In this document: positions 32,431 through 43,469 of the stretch, in pieces
Layout: every line of letters begins with the position of its first letter
How positions within the stretch are numbered: the stretch's first letter is position 1
Assembly: GCA_027422505.1 (NCBI GenBank)
Contig: JAPQWV010001370.1
Coordinates: 29,001-93,000 of the forward strand
DNA length: 64,000 nucleotides
Source of the DNA: Craterostigma plantagineum
Lineage: Eukaryota; Streptophyta; Magnoliopsida; Lamiales; Linderniaceae
Reading direction: 5' to 3'
Made by a program: the position numbers and the translations under genes
The notes under the pieces: generated by a model
Database searches by the model: none
What the model saw: only the letters and a program-made list of their open reading frames with translations
Told to the model about the DNA's origin: nothing

Positions 32431-32536
32431 TTCACTTGGAAATCGACAGAACACAACCACAAAATAGTCTCGCGGCTCTCAAGTGATTTCGGTGAATTGC
32501 AACCAATTTTCGACCTTAACGAGCTTGGAAAACCGG
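32431..32536. other. Exon-like stretch ending in GGTAAG
   Basis: A gene-like, less AT-rich stretch runs from the CACTA subterminal region to AAAACCGGTAAG, a good plant 5' splice-site consensus. It may be the transcribed leader of the CACTA element or a captured host fragment. No protein is recognised. Confidence 0.25.
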
Positions 32537-32637
32537 TAAGAAATTGAATCACAAGAAGTGCAACTTTGGAGTATAGTCTGGGCTAAAGATCACATCTCTG
32601 TCCTAGAGGAAGCCTTTCAGCCATCAGGAGGAGTGGT

Positions 32638-33554
32638 ATGAAATTGAATCCCGAGAAGTGCACCTTTGGACTAGGAGTACAGTCTGGGAAGTTCCTAGGC
32701 TACATGGTGACGAAGAGAGGAATCGAGGTGAACCCTAACAAAGTGAAGGCGATATTAGAGATGCAACCGCCTCAAAGTGTTAAGGAAGCCCAACGTCTAA
32801 CGGGCATATTGGCGGCCTTGAGTAGATGTATCGCCAAGTCTTCCGACAAGAGCTTACCCTTTTCTAAAGTGCTCCGAAAGGGATGCCACTTCGATTGATG
32901 AAAGAATGCCAAGTGGCATTCAAAGGGCTGAGAGACTATCTACATAATATGCCATTATTAACTAAGTCGTTGTCTGGCGATGAGCTAATCTTATATTTTT
33001 CCACAAGGGAGCACACCGTGAGTTCCGTTCTCCTAAAGGAGGAGGGCGATATCCAGAAGCCAGTGTACTTCGTGGGTAAGATGATGCACGGGGCTGAGAG
33101 CAGGTACTCGGATATCGAGAAGGCAGCCTTGGCGGTAACAGTGTCGGTCAGAAGGTTGCATCCCTACTTCTTGTCTCACAAAGTACGTGTACGCAGCAAC
33201 TCACCCTTGAAACAGACTTTGAGTAGGCAAGACCTTTTCGATAGGGTGGTCAACTGGGAAGTTGAGCTGGGTGAATATGATGCCGAGTTTGAAAGCCGAC
33301 CCGCTATCAAGGGACAAGCCATGTCGGATTTTGTGTTAGAATCTAACCGAGGAGAAATGGCACTAACATGGAAATCTTATGTTGACGGTTCATCCACATC
33401 TAAAGGAGCGGGTTTAGGTGTTTTGATTATTACGCCTCAAGGGAATGAACTACAATTTGGTATAACATTTGACTTGCCGGCGTCCAATAACGAAGCTGAG
33501 TATGAGGCCTTGGCGAAGGTGATGGAAATTCTTAATAGCTTAGGAGCTACGTGA
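32638..33554 (+). pseudogene. pol: Tat-like RT end and RNase H
   Basis: MKLNPEKCTFGLGVQSGKFL and MVTKRGIEVNPNKVKAIL are the end of reverse transcriptase. LPFSKVLRKG leads to RNase H (LLTKSLSGDELILYFSTREH, then the AVSSVLLKEEGDIQKPVYF-type region and SRYSDIEKAALAVTVSVRRL). A frameshift near 32890 separates them. The frame then enters WKSYVDGSSTSKGAGLGVLI, the start of the extra RNase H. Confidence 0.85.
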
Positions 33555-33815
33555 GTAATCATCTACTCGGACTACCAATTAGTGGCTCAGCAAGTTCAGG
33601 GGGACTACTAGACGAAGAACGAGAAGATGGTAAGGTATGTTGAACGAGTGGGAGAGCTGAAGGCAGGTTTCAACAACTTTGAGATAGGACAGATAAACAG
33701 TAGGGCAGATTCTCTGGCCAGGTTGGCCAGCACCGCAGTAGCAGAGGGAACAAGGAATGTCACCATGCTCCCGTCCAGTAGGGAGGACCAACGGAAGCAA
33801 GTGGGATGCGTCTAG
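33358..33815 (+). pseudogene. Tat-like additional (archaeal-type) RNase H
   Basis: YVDGSSTSKGAG (Asp), ASNNEAEYEAL (Glu) and IIYSDYQLVAQQVQGDY (Asp) give the catalytic triad of the extra RNase H domain that marks the Tat lineage. It is followed by RVGELKAGFNNFEIGQINSR. Stops lie at 33552 and 33609. Confidence 0.8.
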
Positions 33816-33955
33816 GAGGGAGAAGATTGGAGAGCTCCGATGTGAGAAGCGTCGGACAACCCTGAGCACAAAACGTAGGGAAATACCGATAGAAATTCTG
33901 TAACAGCGGGGGCAAACTGTATAAAAGAGCTTTCGTCCACCCGTACACCCGTTGT

Positions 33956-33960
33956 TTATC
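33956..33960. repeat. Target site duplication, left
   Basis: TTATC directly precedes the 5' LTR and recurs at 43470-43474 directly after the 3' LTR: a perfect 5-bp duplication. Confidence 0.9.
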
Positions 33961-34310
33961 TGTAGAGTATATATTTTAATTGTGCTTGATCTCATTAGTT
34001 GTCCTTGTAATTAGGGGCTTTATTTGTATTAGTCCATAGATTAGGACTAGTAGATATATATACCAATTATATTTGGTATAAATAGATGTAAACAAATTGT
34101 GCTTAATACAGAAAATTAGAGAATTGATCCGAAAGGCTGCTGAATTCATTTCTAAAGAGAGAAACACACAAAGCTTTCTCACACTAAAGGTTCTCTCTCT
34201 CGTGTTCTTCAACAAACGGTTTTCGATCGAATTTCAATCTTCATCATTCTAATCGATTTCCTTAGAATTCGTGCCTAGGATTAATTGTGTTGACAAACAC
34301 GGACCTAACA
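33961..34310 (+). repeat. 5' LTR of copy D4 (350 bp)
   Basis: It starts TGTAGAGTATATA and ends ACGGACCTAACA, followed by the primer site. It contains the palindrome TATATACCAA/TTGGTATAAA at 34057-34082 (one arm mismatch). Confidence 0.95.
34057..34082 (+). promoter_or_regulatory. TATA-containing palindrome in LTR
   Basis: Ten-bp arms with one mismatch around the loop TTATAT. The right arm supplies the probable TATA box. Confidence 0.6.
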
Positions 34311-34325
34311 ATTGGTATCAGAGCA
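34311..34325 (+). promoter_or_regulatory. Primer binding site of copy D4
   Basis: ATTGGTATCAGAGCA follows the LTR directly and matches the complement of the initiator tRNA-Met 3' end. Confidence 0.95.
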
Positions 34326-35320
34326 GATTCGTTCTGTTTTGAATCAAAATTGTTAGAATTCGGATTGAATTTCATTTTCTGGAACTGTTCACGCGAAGAA
34401 CAGTTTTGGCGCGAAAAAGTTTTTCGATTTGAAGTGCCTAATTCTATGCTTATCTGATTTGATTTTGACGTTTCTGTGTTTGTTCTAGCAATAGAAATCA
34501 ATTGCAATTAGATTCGTAGCAGTTTGAATCTCAATTAAGCAGAATAGATTAGATTTGAATCGTTACTGTTCGCGCATATCAAGCATCTGATTACGATAAA
34601 AAACCTGGGATTTCATAGTCTAATTCATTGTTTTTGGTTGAATCAGTGTTAATTAGGGTTCTGATTTCATTCGCGGAAATTCAATTTTTCTCGCTAAAGT
34701 TTTCGATCGCAGAAATTTCTCGATCGCAAAACTCCGCGCGAAAATTTTTATCGGTCAGACCACTAAGTCAGTGCTAAAATCGTCTTACTAAGAACGAGTT
34801 TAGTAGAAAGAGTTTTTGAGCGTCATCTAGCGAAAAACTTTTTCGACTAAGACCTATTTTGACCTTTGCGCTCGCAAAAAACTTTACCGTCGAAATTTTT
34901 TTTCGGTCAAAACTAATACAGTTTGACCAAGCGTAAATTACTTACGATCGAAATACTTTTCAAGTCAACGAATTTATTTTGACTATGCAAGAAACCTACT
35001 CTAAGTACTGTTTCTTGCGATCAAAATAAATTCACGATTAAAAGATTTTTCTCGATTGAAAGTTTTTGTACAAATTTTTCACGCTCCTAAAATTTCTCGC
35101 TGACACACTTTCTCACACGAGAACAGTGACGTGCACTCTAATTTCGACTGAATTATTTTCGATCGAAAATCTAAAGATAGATTCGAAAATAATTCTCGAC
35201 TGCTTTAATATCAAACGCTACTAGCTAATTTTCTACGTGTGAAGCACATTACATCATTCAAACTCATCAAAACAACCAACGAAGATCCTTTGTCAACAAA
35301 CAAAAAAAAAGAAGGAAGAG
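34326..35320 (+). other. 5' leader of copy D4
   Basis: About 1 kb of non-coding sequence with many TTTTCGATCG, CTCGATCG and TTTTTCG motifs. Its length and content match leaders of copies D2 and a later copy (D5). Likely carries packaging or translation signals; none can be named. Confidence 0.6.
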
Positions 35321-36390
35321 ATGGATGCTTACTCGCTAGGAAATGACAACCGTCCATCGATCTTGCAACGCGGCGAATACACCGTATTGAGAAGCCGCTT
35401 CCTAAACTTCATCGCACTAAAAGATCAAGCTGAAAATCTACTGCAGTCACTCGAAGAGGGACCGGCACAATTTTGGGGTCCACGTAGCCGGTGATGACAC
35501 GGCTACTCCTCCTATTCCTCCTACTAGGCCACTTAAGGAGCCTAGGGAATACTCTATCGAGGAAAGGGCCCGCGTGAAGGCTGATCTAATAGCTATGAAC
35601 ACACTCATGCAAGGCATCCCCAACGACATTTATAGACAAAAAGACAGCCTTCCAATGGCTAAGGAAATGTGGGATGAATTGCATAGGATGATGCAGATGA
35701 CGGAAGTTGGCATCAAGGTCTAAAAGGCGAATATTCTCACCGCCTATGACTCCTACAAAGCAAAGCCGAAGGAGAACCTATACGATGTATATCAAAGATA
35801 CCTGACTCTTCTCAATGAGATGGGGAAGATAGACACCTCGAAAACGAACATGGAGACAAATATCAGATTTCTATCCTCACTGCCCACGGACTGGAAAAAG
35901 ATATCCACCCAACTAAGACAAAAAAAGATCTGGAAGAATTGGATATCCATGCTGTCTTCGCTAATCTCGCCCAACACGAGGAAGATGTTAGCGAGACTCA
36001 GAGAGAGCAGAAGGGCAAGCAGATTGAAGACACTGTTGCCCTAGTCTCAGAGAAGCGTAGGACAAAGCCTCGCAAAGAGAAGATCGTTAGGGATTCCTCC
36101 CCATCAGAGTCAGAGGACGATTCAGAATCAGACACCGAGCCTAACATGAAGGCACCGGGAAAGCAGTTGGCTCTAACCGACAAAATGCTGAGCAAAAGAT
36201 ATTCAAGAAGAAGTCCTCATCCTCGGCCAACAGACTTCGGACCTCAAGCTCTAAAAACAAGGAACATGTACCAGAGAGCCCCAAAGTCAAGAACATTAAA
36301 GAGCCCAACAAGTGCTTCAACTGTGGCAAGCCTGGTCACTTTGCCAGAGAATGCACTCTTCCCAAGAAAAGAGATGCTAATTACTACTAG
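35321..36390 (+). pseudogene. gag: Copia D gag (UBN2 type) with zinc knuckle
   Basis: Starts MDAYSLGNDNRPSILQRGEY at 35321. Blocks: LNFIALKDQAENLLQSLEEG, LIAMNTLMQGIPNDIYRQ, ANILTAYDSYKAKPKENLYD, TNIRFLSSLPTDWKKISTQL and the NLAQHEEDV helix. Then a Lys/Glu/Ser-rich linker (SPSESEDDSESDTEPN) and a CX2CX4HX4C knuckle, CFNCGKPGHFAREC (36313-36354). Frameshifts are near 35470, 35935 and 36190, with a stop at 35721. Gag forms the particle and binds element RNA. Confidence 0.85.
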
Positions 36391-38254
36391 AAGCTTCAAC
36401 TCACAAAGCAGAAGGAAGCAGGAGTAGCCCTCATGGCAGAGCAGGACCACTGGCTCAAAGACACATCCAATTCTGGAGAAGAGAATCTAGCCCTCATGGC
36501 CCGCCTGGACACATCAGACGCCGAAACAACCAAACGGATGGACGGAGATGACGCGTCCACCTCATCACAAGAGGTAGACTCTTCTTCCACATTATTGACC
36601 ATGTTAGAATCATATCAAACACACTATGCTAACATGAAACATGAGCATAGAAGTATTAAGGAAGTAGAGAATAAACTTTCGAGATCTCAGGAGAAGATAG
36701 ATAGTCTCGAATAAGAAGTTAGAAGCTCTAGTGCTAAAATAGAAGAACTTACTAAGAGCCTACATTCTAGAGAGACTAGTCAACCTCAGATAGGACAGCA
36801 TAGCGAAAGGATTAAGGAATTAAAAGATAGGCTAGCAAATAACTACGATTGCCTGGTCAGGAATCTCAATGAGAAAGCTATCCTAAATTGTAGGATAACC
36901 GAAGCTACCACTAAGATCATTAACTTAGAAGCTCAATTAGAAATATCAAATTCCAAGGTTAGTGAGCTTAGTAAAGAACTAGATGCCTGTCAAGCCGCTA
37001 AATTTACGGTAGAGAATAATTATGCTCTCCTAGGTGGAACGTAAGAAGTTATATGCGAAAATAAAAAAAAAATTAGATGATCTTCTTACGCGTAGGGGAC
37101 ATTCTGAACGGACAATATTTTTAAACCAGCCCAAGGATACAGATTTCTATAATCCAAAAGATGGCCCACTAACACACGTGTTTTACGGAAGAAAGAAATG
37201 TATGATATTAAGAACATGGGTTTAGCATTAACTTCTCTTAGAGATTATACGGATTCGACATATCAAAATGCTTTCGATTCATCCATGAGAAAAGTCTCAC
37301 ATGGGCCTGAAATCCCATTTGACTACATGGAACTAAATGAAAGAGACAAAAATATGAAACCATCTTTAACACCTGTTTGTGATTTAGTTCAAGATCTACC
37401 TCCTAACTCTCAAACACACCACGAGGAAGTCAAAGACGTTAATTATAAAAATTCTCCTTACATGCCTCCTATCATAAAACATACAGGGAATCTCAAGCTA
37501 AATTAGATAAAGAACGAGAGAATTTCAAAGCTGAAAAGAAAAGTTTCTTAAAGAGATGGAAAATCTCAAAGCTTCCTCATCCTCCCAAGCTACCTCACAC
37601 GCTAATATGAAAAGCGTGAAAATGGAAAAATCGCATGCGAAAGATAAAAAATGTAAAGATAATTCTGTTATAAGTGCTATGACTAACTCTATGTCACCTA
37701 CGTCTACAGGGAGCGTAGGGCTGGCACTGAAAACCAAGGCGAGAGTGTCTAGTATTAGGATAAAGAAGTAGCAAGTAGATTTGATTGTTTCTAAGAATGT
37801 TACTCATTCTGTTACAAAAAAAGACACTCGTAGTAATAAAAGAGCCATCTCTACTCTTAAGACAATTGCTTCTACTTGTTCACTTCAGCCTATCACCTTT
37901 AGAAGCGACAATTTCGAAATAGGCTTTACTTAAAAATCAACCATAGTCATTCTAAAACAAATGCCAATAGGAAGACCCACAGGAAACAAGATCCAGCCAC
38001 AAAAAAAGCATATGGCGCTGTGCATGCTTGTACTCATCTAAGGTATCACGTAAAAATTGAGTCCCCCAAGCACCTTAGGAGATTATTAAAAGAAAAGATT
38101 TTTTCCTCGTCAAACCTACCAAAGCAGTACATGCTGAAATTAACCTTCCCTGCACGATTCAACCCAAATGGGTTCCTAAATCACTGCCTAGGACGACAAA
38201 GCCGAAAAGGCCAATTCACCTAAAGAGGCAAAACCCAAACCCACTTCTCCGAAA
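36391..38254 (+). pseudogene. Gag-pol extension with coiled coil
   Basis: Between zinc knuckle and protease lies 1.8 kb that copia elements usually lack or keep short. It encodes ENLALMARLDTSDAETTKRM, YANMKHEHRSIKEVENKLSR, a long helical stretch with regular Leu/Ile (LTKSLHSRE, ITEATTKIINLEAQLEIS and the KVSELSKELDACQ region) and later Lys-rich sequence. Stops and shifts occur at 36714, about 37040 and downstream. The coiled coil could serve multimerisation; that is inference. Confidence 0.6.
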
Positions 38255-38698
38255 GTGAAATGGGTTATTAGGACTCCCTCAAGAAATAATTTAGGAATCA
38301 CATCCGAACCTAAAACTATATCTGCTAATCTGAGAGGACTGAAGCTCTCTAACTTGTTTTTGCAGATCCATCATGGGTGGTACCTTGACTCTGGTTGCTC
38401 CATACACATGACTGGAAATCAAGAGCTGCTGAGCAACTACAAAGACCGACCAAATGGGAAAGTCAAATTCGGAAACAATGACTCAACTCCCATTCTTGGA
38501 TATGGGGATATCATATTGGAAGATCTGACGATAAAAGATGTCTCTTATGTCGAAGGCCTCCACCATAACTTGTTCAGCATAGGCCAATTCTGGATAAAGG
38601 ATTTCAAGTGGTCTTTCACGCTGAACGGTGCAGAATTTTGGACAGTCAGGACACAGAACTCCTCTACGGACTTCGGAAATCAAATCTTTACACAATAA
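38255..38698 (+). pseudogene. Copia D aspartic protease
   Basis: WYLDSGCSIHMTGNQELLSN contains the DSG active site. It continues KVKFGNNDSTPILGYGDIIL and VSYVEGLHHNLFSIGQF, the conserved protease-to-pre-integrase region. A frameshift near 38620-38640 follows. The protease processes Gag-Pol in the particle. Confidence 0.85.
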
Positions 38699-39860
38699 AC
38701 CTGACGTCCGTACGGCCCTCGACAGCTGTATCCCTCATCTCTCAGACTGTTTTACAGAGGAACAACTTATGGCATCAACGGCTATCTCATCTAAATATGA
38801 AAGCTCTCCAACACCTTCTACGAAAAAGTTGGTCCACGATCTTCCAACTATACTACTACAAAGGAGCATCAATGTTCGGCATGTCAATTAGGAAAAATGA
38901 AGCGAGCAGCTCATCATGTCAAGCAAATTGCGTCTACTTCTCCCCCATTAGAATTAATCCACATGGACCTCTGTGGGCCAATGCAGACACAGAGTATCAA
39001 TGGACGCAAGTATGTGCTAGTTATCGTCGATGACTACTCTCGCTATACATGGACAAAGTTCCTCCGAAGCAAAGATGAGACCGGGGACTTGGTTATCAAC
39101 TTTGTGAACACTACTCAGAATCTGATGCAACAGACTATTCAAGTTATTCGAACGGACAACGGCACTGAGTTCAAGAATAAACATCTCAGTGAATTTTATC
39201 AGAAACTTGGAATTAGTCAACAATTCTCAGCCGCAAAAACACCGCAACAAAATGGGATCGTTGAAAGGAAAAACAGAACTCTAGTGGAAGCAGCTCGTAC
39301 AATGCTGATCCATTCAGGCCTTCCACACTTTCTTTGGGCTGAAGCAGTAAATACCACCTGTTTTACCCAAACAGGACAGTAGTTCACAAACGGTTCAACA
39401 AGACTCCATATGAGATCGTAAACAACAAAGTACCCAACATCTCATTTTTTAAGGTCTTCGGGTGCAAGCGCTTTATGGCGAACGACAGAGAGCAACGTGC
39501 AAAGTTCGACCGTAAAGCATTCGAAGCAACTTTCGTCGGGTATTATTCAACATCAAAAGTTTACCGAGTATACATCAAGTCCAACCGCATGATTAAGGAA
39601 AGCTATAGCGTCACTTTTCACGAAGTAAACGAGATGGCTTCTGGGCACATCAGTCCAGGACCCGAGCCTAACCAGATGGCTCCTGTTCAAAACAGTTCAA
39701 GACCCGTGCTCAAACAGTTGGCTTTTGAAGACAACATCTCAGAACCCGTATTCACTGGTGTGTTGGCACAAAACCAACAAAAGATGGCAACAACTCAGCA
39801 ATCAACGCCATACAAAGCGCTAAGATTTGTGTTGAAAGACTTGGATTCCCTCTTTTATTC
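38640..39860 (+). pseudogene. Copia D pre-integrase, integrase and linker
   Basis: YGLRKSNLYTINLTSVRPST and NNLWHQRLSHLNMKAL form the pre-integrase. Integrase reads LELIHMDLCGPM (Asp), VDDYSRYTWTKFLRSKDETG, VIRTDNGTEFKNKHLSEFYQ (Asp), QQNGIVERKNR (Glu) and HSGLPHFLWAEAVNTTCFTQ; the core frame 38897-39382 is open. After one shift it goes on to NISFFKVFGCKRFMANDREQ and LKDLDSLF, where a deletion intervenes at about 39857. This is the best-preserved integrase core of the family here. Confidence 0.85.
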
Positions 39861-40327
39861 ACGCGCGAAAAATTTTTCGATCGTAAATTTACTTGGAAAT
39901 AAAATTTCTCGATCGTAAATTTACACGGAAATTTTTCTCAATCGTAAAATTTCTCTGCTACAGTAAAATTTCTAAGTTCAAACCAACTTAGAAAAATTTC
40001 TAAGTCTTTTTCACCGTAGCTTTCAATAGTGAATAAAATTTTCGATCGCAAAAATAAACGGATTTCTTGATTAAAAAATCGACACTTGGGAAATTAAAAT
40101 TGAAACTTCAGTTTTACGAGCGACAAACTTCACGGAGTGGACAATGGGCTTTAAACACTTAGAAAATTTTCGACTAAATTTTCATACGAAAAATATACAT
40201 AGGTCGAAATATCATTCTTTATATATAGTCACTCTCGTATACCTATGTATCAATCCATACATTCTTCAAGATAATTTCGACTCAAAATTTTTGAACTAAT
40301 GATTTACATTTCTTATGTGGATTTCAG
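39858..40327 (+). other. Residual post-pol spacer (copy D4)
   Basis: The sequence corresponds to the last part of the D1 spacer (about 14870-15390), with TTTTTCGATCGTAAATTT and CTCGATCGTAAATT motifs. It ends in TTATGTGGATTTCAG, a good 3' splice site, directly before the extra ORF's ATG. Confidence 0.65.
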
Positions 40328-43237
40328 ATGGATCACTACCCTACCTACAACCACATTTATGAGAAGGCCATGTACCTTAAAGTTCATGACACGAACTTCC
40401 AGCTCGACACGACGTCCTTTCGGTGTCGTGACGAGATTATGGTGTCTATACTACAAGGACACTCCCTGTGGCATGCTCTAACGGTAACGGCCTCAGTGCC
40501 TATGGTCTACCTCCAACAATTTTGGGGGATGATCAGGAGCCACGTTATTGAAGGGGCATACAGCTTCACAACGGTGATAGGGACGAGGCACAAAAGTATG
40601 AACAAGAAACTGTCTTCTCCTCGACCTCCCCTACAATCCGAACTACGACCCCTCTCCAACTGATGCAGAGCTAGTGCGTGACTTCCTTCAGCTAGGATAC
40701 CATCCGCCTCTCACCAAACTCGCACAAGTGCAGAGCAACGGATTCCTCATCCGTGGAAGACATTGTTTGGGATCATCAACAAATGTCTATCCCCGAAGCA
40801 CGCCGGTTTCGACAAAGGCAGCGGCAACATTCTGCGGATTTTCTATGGAATCGTCTTTTCGCGAAATTACGATTTCGCGCAACTAATCTGTAATGATCTA
40901 ACTGAGCAGATCAGACAAAAGGAAAATAAACGCTCAAAGAATGTGTCGTACGCCCGGTGGTTCTCCATCATCATCCGCCAATACATGGAGCTGCACGAAC
41001 AGAACATTCCTCATTTGCCTCCTGGAGGGAATTACCAACCACCGCGGCTGAAATTTTTCCACAATCCAAAACTGACGGATTTGGATCAGCCGTCAATGGT
41101 CATACCGTTCGCGTTACTGAGGCTTGCTGACCCCACGGGAGCTGAATATCAGAGATACTGTCGGGAACATCATATCACCGAGCAGATGGTTCGAGGGCCC
41201 CCGACATATTTCCACGTGAGCCCTCCACAACAACAACACTCAAGCCCTGATGCCACATTGATTGATGATGTGGCGGCAGAGTTGGAACACGAAGCTCCAG
41301 AAGAAACATTCCAAGTTGAAGTGCCCGTTCATGTTGGCGTGCTCGAAGAAACCATTGAGAAGGTTCTTCAACAAGTAGCACAGCCCGGGGCAGAAATGGG
41401 GCAAAGCTCACTTCCACTGGTGACGGATCAGGCTCTTGAGGACATTGAACGTGATCCTACTCCTCATACAGCCACCCCATCCGATACGAAGTCTGATGAG
41501 GAGATCAGCTTGATAAGACGAACTCCCAGACGGCTTAGCATACAAATCGAGTCCCTCTTCACCGCCGTCACCACCGCACCAGATACCACGCCGATCATCT
41601 TTTCAAGTGATGCGGCCACTACTTCGCTCAATCTTGAGCCGCACCACAATCTATCGGTGTCTGGTTCGCAGGCCCACACCGAGTCTGCCGAAACACCAGT
41701 AGAGGAGAATCTTCCAGATTCGACTCAAGGACTGGGTGGAAGTCTCGTAGAGTCACAACCTCAAGTGACTCTGAGCCAACCTGAGGAGCCGGTGTCTGCT
41801 CAATGGTTGTTAACAGGCGACTTCAGTCGTCCTGATCCATCCACGGAGGCATCCGCACCATTTGTGACTGAAGACCACCTCCAGGCCGCTCTCTCCGCAG
41901 CATTCAAATCCTTCGATGACAAAATTATGGAGAGCGTGCGTATGACAATCGAGACGTCCCATCAAGATCGAGGGAAAGCACCCATCTCGGTGCCATCTTC
42001 AGCACAAGCCGACCTCACCACCTCTAAACCCACACCCCCGACCCCTTACAAAACTCATCCATCCTAATCAACCCATACACCATCCCAATCACCGAGCTCC
42101 ACGATATTCTTCTAGTCCGCCTCATTTGTCTCACGATGCGGTCACCTCAAGAGGACTCGCTCTATAGGCGACATGACGACCCTGACGATCAGGATCCTCA
42201 TGAGGGGGAGAAGAGGCCAAGGACATCTACGATGAGTGGCCAAGGACAAGGCTCGGGCGCAACACAAATAGGCCGTGGAGCAGGTGAAACACAAACCACC
42301 CACATCCAAACTACCCGCACCACGCACCGCACCACCACTCTAACCCACATCGACCCACCAACCTTTCACCTAAGGACGCCTCCGCCCACACCATCGACCT
42401 TCACAAGCCCCTTGCTTCCGAAAGAAGAAGCAAGTCCTGCCATGCTCGTCGCTCTGGCGCAAACTCAGGCGACTCCCTCAACAGCTCCAGACCAACCGGG
42501 ACAATCTGGACATGGCGTCAACCCACACGAGGTCCTAGACAAGTACAGTTTCGAAGGACAGTGGATGACCCATTCCATGCCCGATAAGCATCAAAGACAA
42601 CGACTTCAGGATGTTCGACACTTCCTACAACAAGCCTCGGTAGACCTCATGCTCATAGAAAACGAACAACTTCAAGAACGAGAAGACTATCAGCGAGATA
42701 TCCCAAGGCTACCAGATTTGATCGCACAACAAGCGGCTTCCCCCCACAAGACAAATGCCAGGGACAGTTCGGATCGACACGCCATGGGCGAATATTCGAG
42801 TAGAGATACCCTTCCTTGAAGAAGTTCGTGAACACATCTGGAGGTCACCGGACAAGGTCAAGAAGCTGATTGAGTTCGAGCTAAGAGGGATCTCTCACTG
42901 GGATCAGCAGAAGAGGATGACCTACCTCTGAATGCTGACTCAACTTGGACCTGATGTAAGGCTGTGGATGACTAAAGGACAAGTCAAGAGCCACTATAAG
43001 AGTCTCTCCCCCATTTTCCAGCTTCTCAGCGTCTACTGTGCTAAAGGAGGATTTCCAACCCCAACCTACATTATTGAGCGAGTGGACAGAACCCAAGAGG
43101 AACTAAGAGAGAGCGACCTTCCGTATCTCCCTGCCGACGAGGTATACAACCTCTATGAGCTGTACGTGGAGAAGTACAAAGGTCCTCAAGGCTTCGTTAG
43201 GAAAGAACGCCTCGAAGGGCTCTATCGGTTCATGATG
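40328..43237 (+). pseudogene. Extra ORF of copia family D (copy 2)
   Basis: Starts MDHYPTYNHIYEKAMYLKVH directly after AG of a splice acceptor. N-terminal block: ILQGHSLWHALTVTASVPMV, YLQQFWGMIRSHVIEGAYSF, DFLQLGYHPPLTKLAQVQSN. An open frame from 40763 to 42067 (434 codons) holds GIINKCLSPKHAGFDKGSGN, SYARWFSIIIRQYMELHEQN and an acidic Pro/Ser/Thr-rich middle. After shifts come DKYSFEGQWMTHSMPDKHQR and FELRGISHWDQQKRMTYL. The last 160 or so codons present in copy 1 are deleted. Breaks lie near 40600, 40760, 42067, 42820 and 42931. No catalytic motif, membrane span or signal peptide is seen. Function unknown. Confidence 0.75.
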
Positions 43238-43469
43238 TAAATAGATGTAAACAAATTGTGCTTAATACAGAAAAATAGAGAATTGATCCGAAAGGCTGCC
43301 GAATTCATTTCTAGAGAGAGAAACACACAAAGCTTTCTCACACTAAAGGTTCTCTCTCTCGTGTTCTTCAACAAAAGGATTTAGATCGAATTTCAATCTT
43401 CATCATTCTAATCGATTTCCTTTGAATTTGTGCCTAGGATTAATTGTGTTGACAAACAGGGACCTAACA
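43238..43469 (+). repeat. 3' LTR of copy D4, truncated (232 bp)
   Basis: It matches 34079-34310 of the 5' LTR with about nine differences and ends GGGACCTAACA before the TTATC duplication. The first 118 bp of the LTR and the polypurine tract are deleted together with the end of the extra ORF. The break lies inside the right arm of the palindrome. Confidence 0.9.

Larger units (their letters stand above)
32537..33960 (+). mobile_element. Ty3-gypsy Tat-like element, segment 1
   Basis: Holds the end of reverse transcriptase, RNase H and a second, archaeal-type RNase H. The element continues at 43475 after a nested copia and at 46886 after a nested hAT. A partial duplicate of its first 50 bp (32537-32588 against 32640-32690) starts the segment. 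Confidence 0.8.
33961..43469 (+). mobile_element. Ty1-copia family D, both termini present (copy D4)
   Basis: A 9.5-kb element inserted in Tat-like gypsy pol. Contents: 350-bp 5' LTR, primer site, leader, gag, coiled-coil extension, protease, integrase, a deletion fusing the integrase linker to the post-pol spacer, the extra ORF, and a 5'-truncated 3' LTR (232 bp). Reverse transcriptase and RNase H are absent. Over 232 shared LTR bases I count about nine differences (about 96 % identity), so the insertion is fairly young. Confidence 0.9.
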
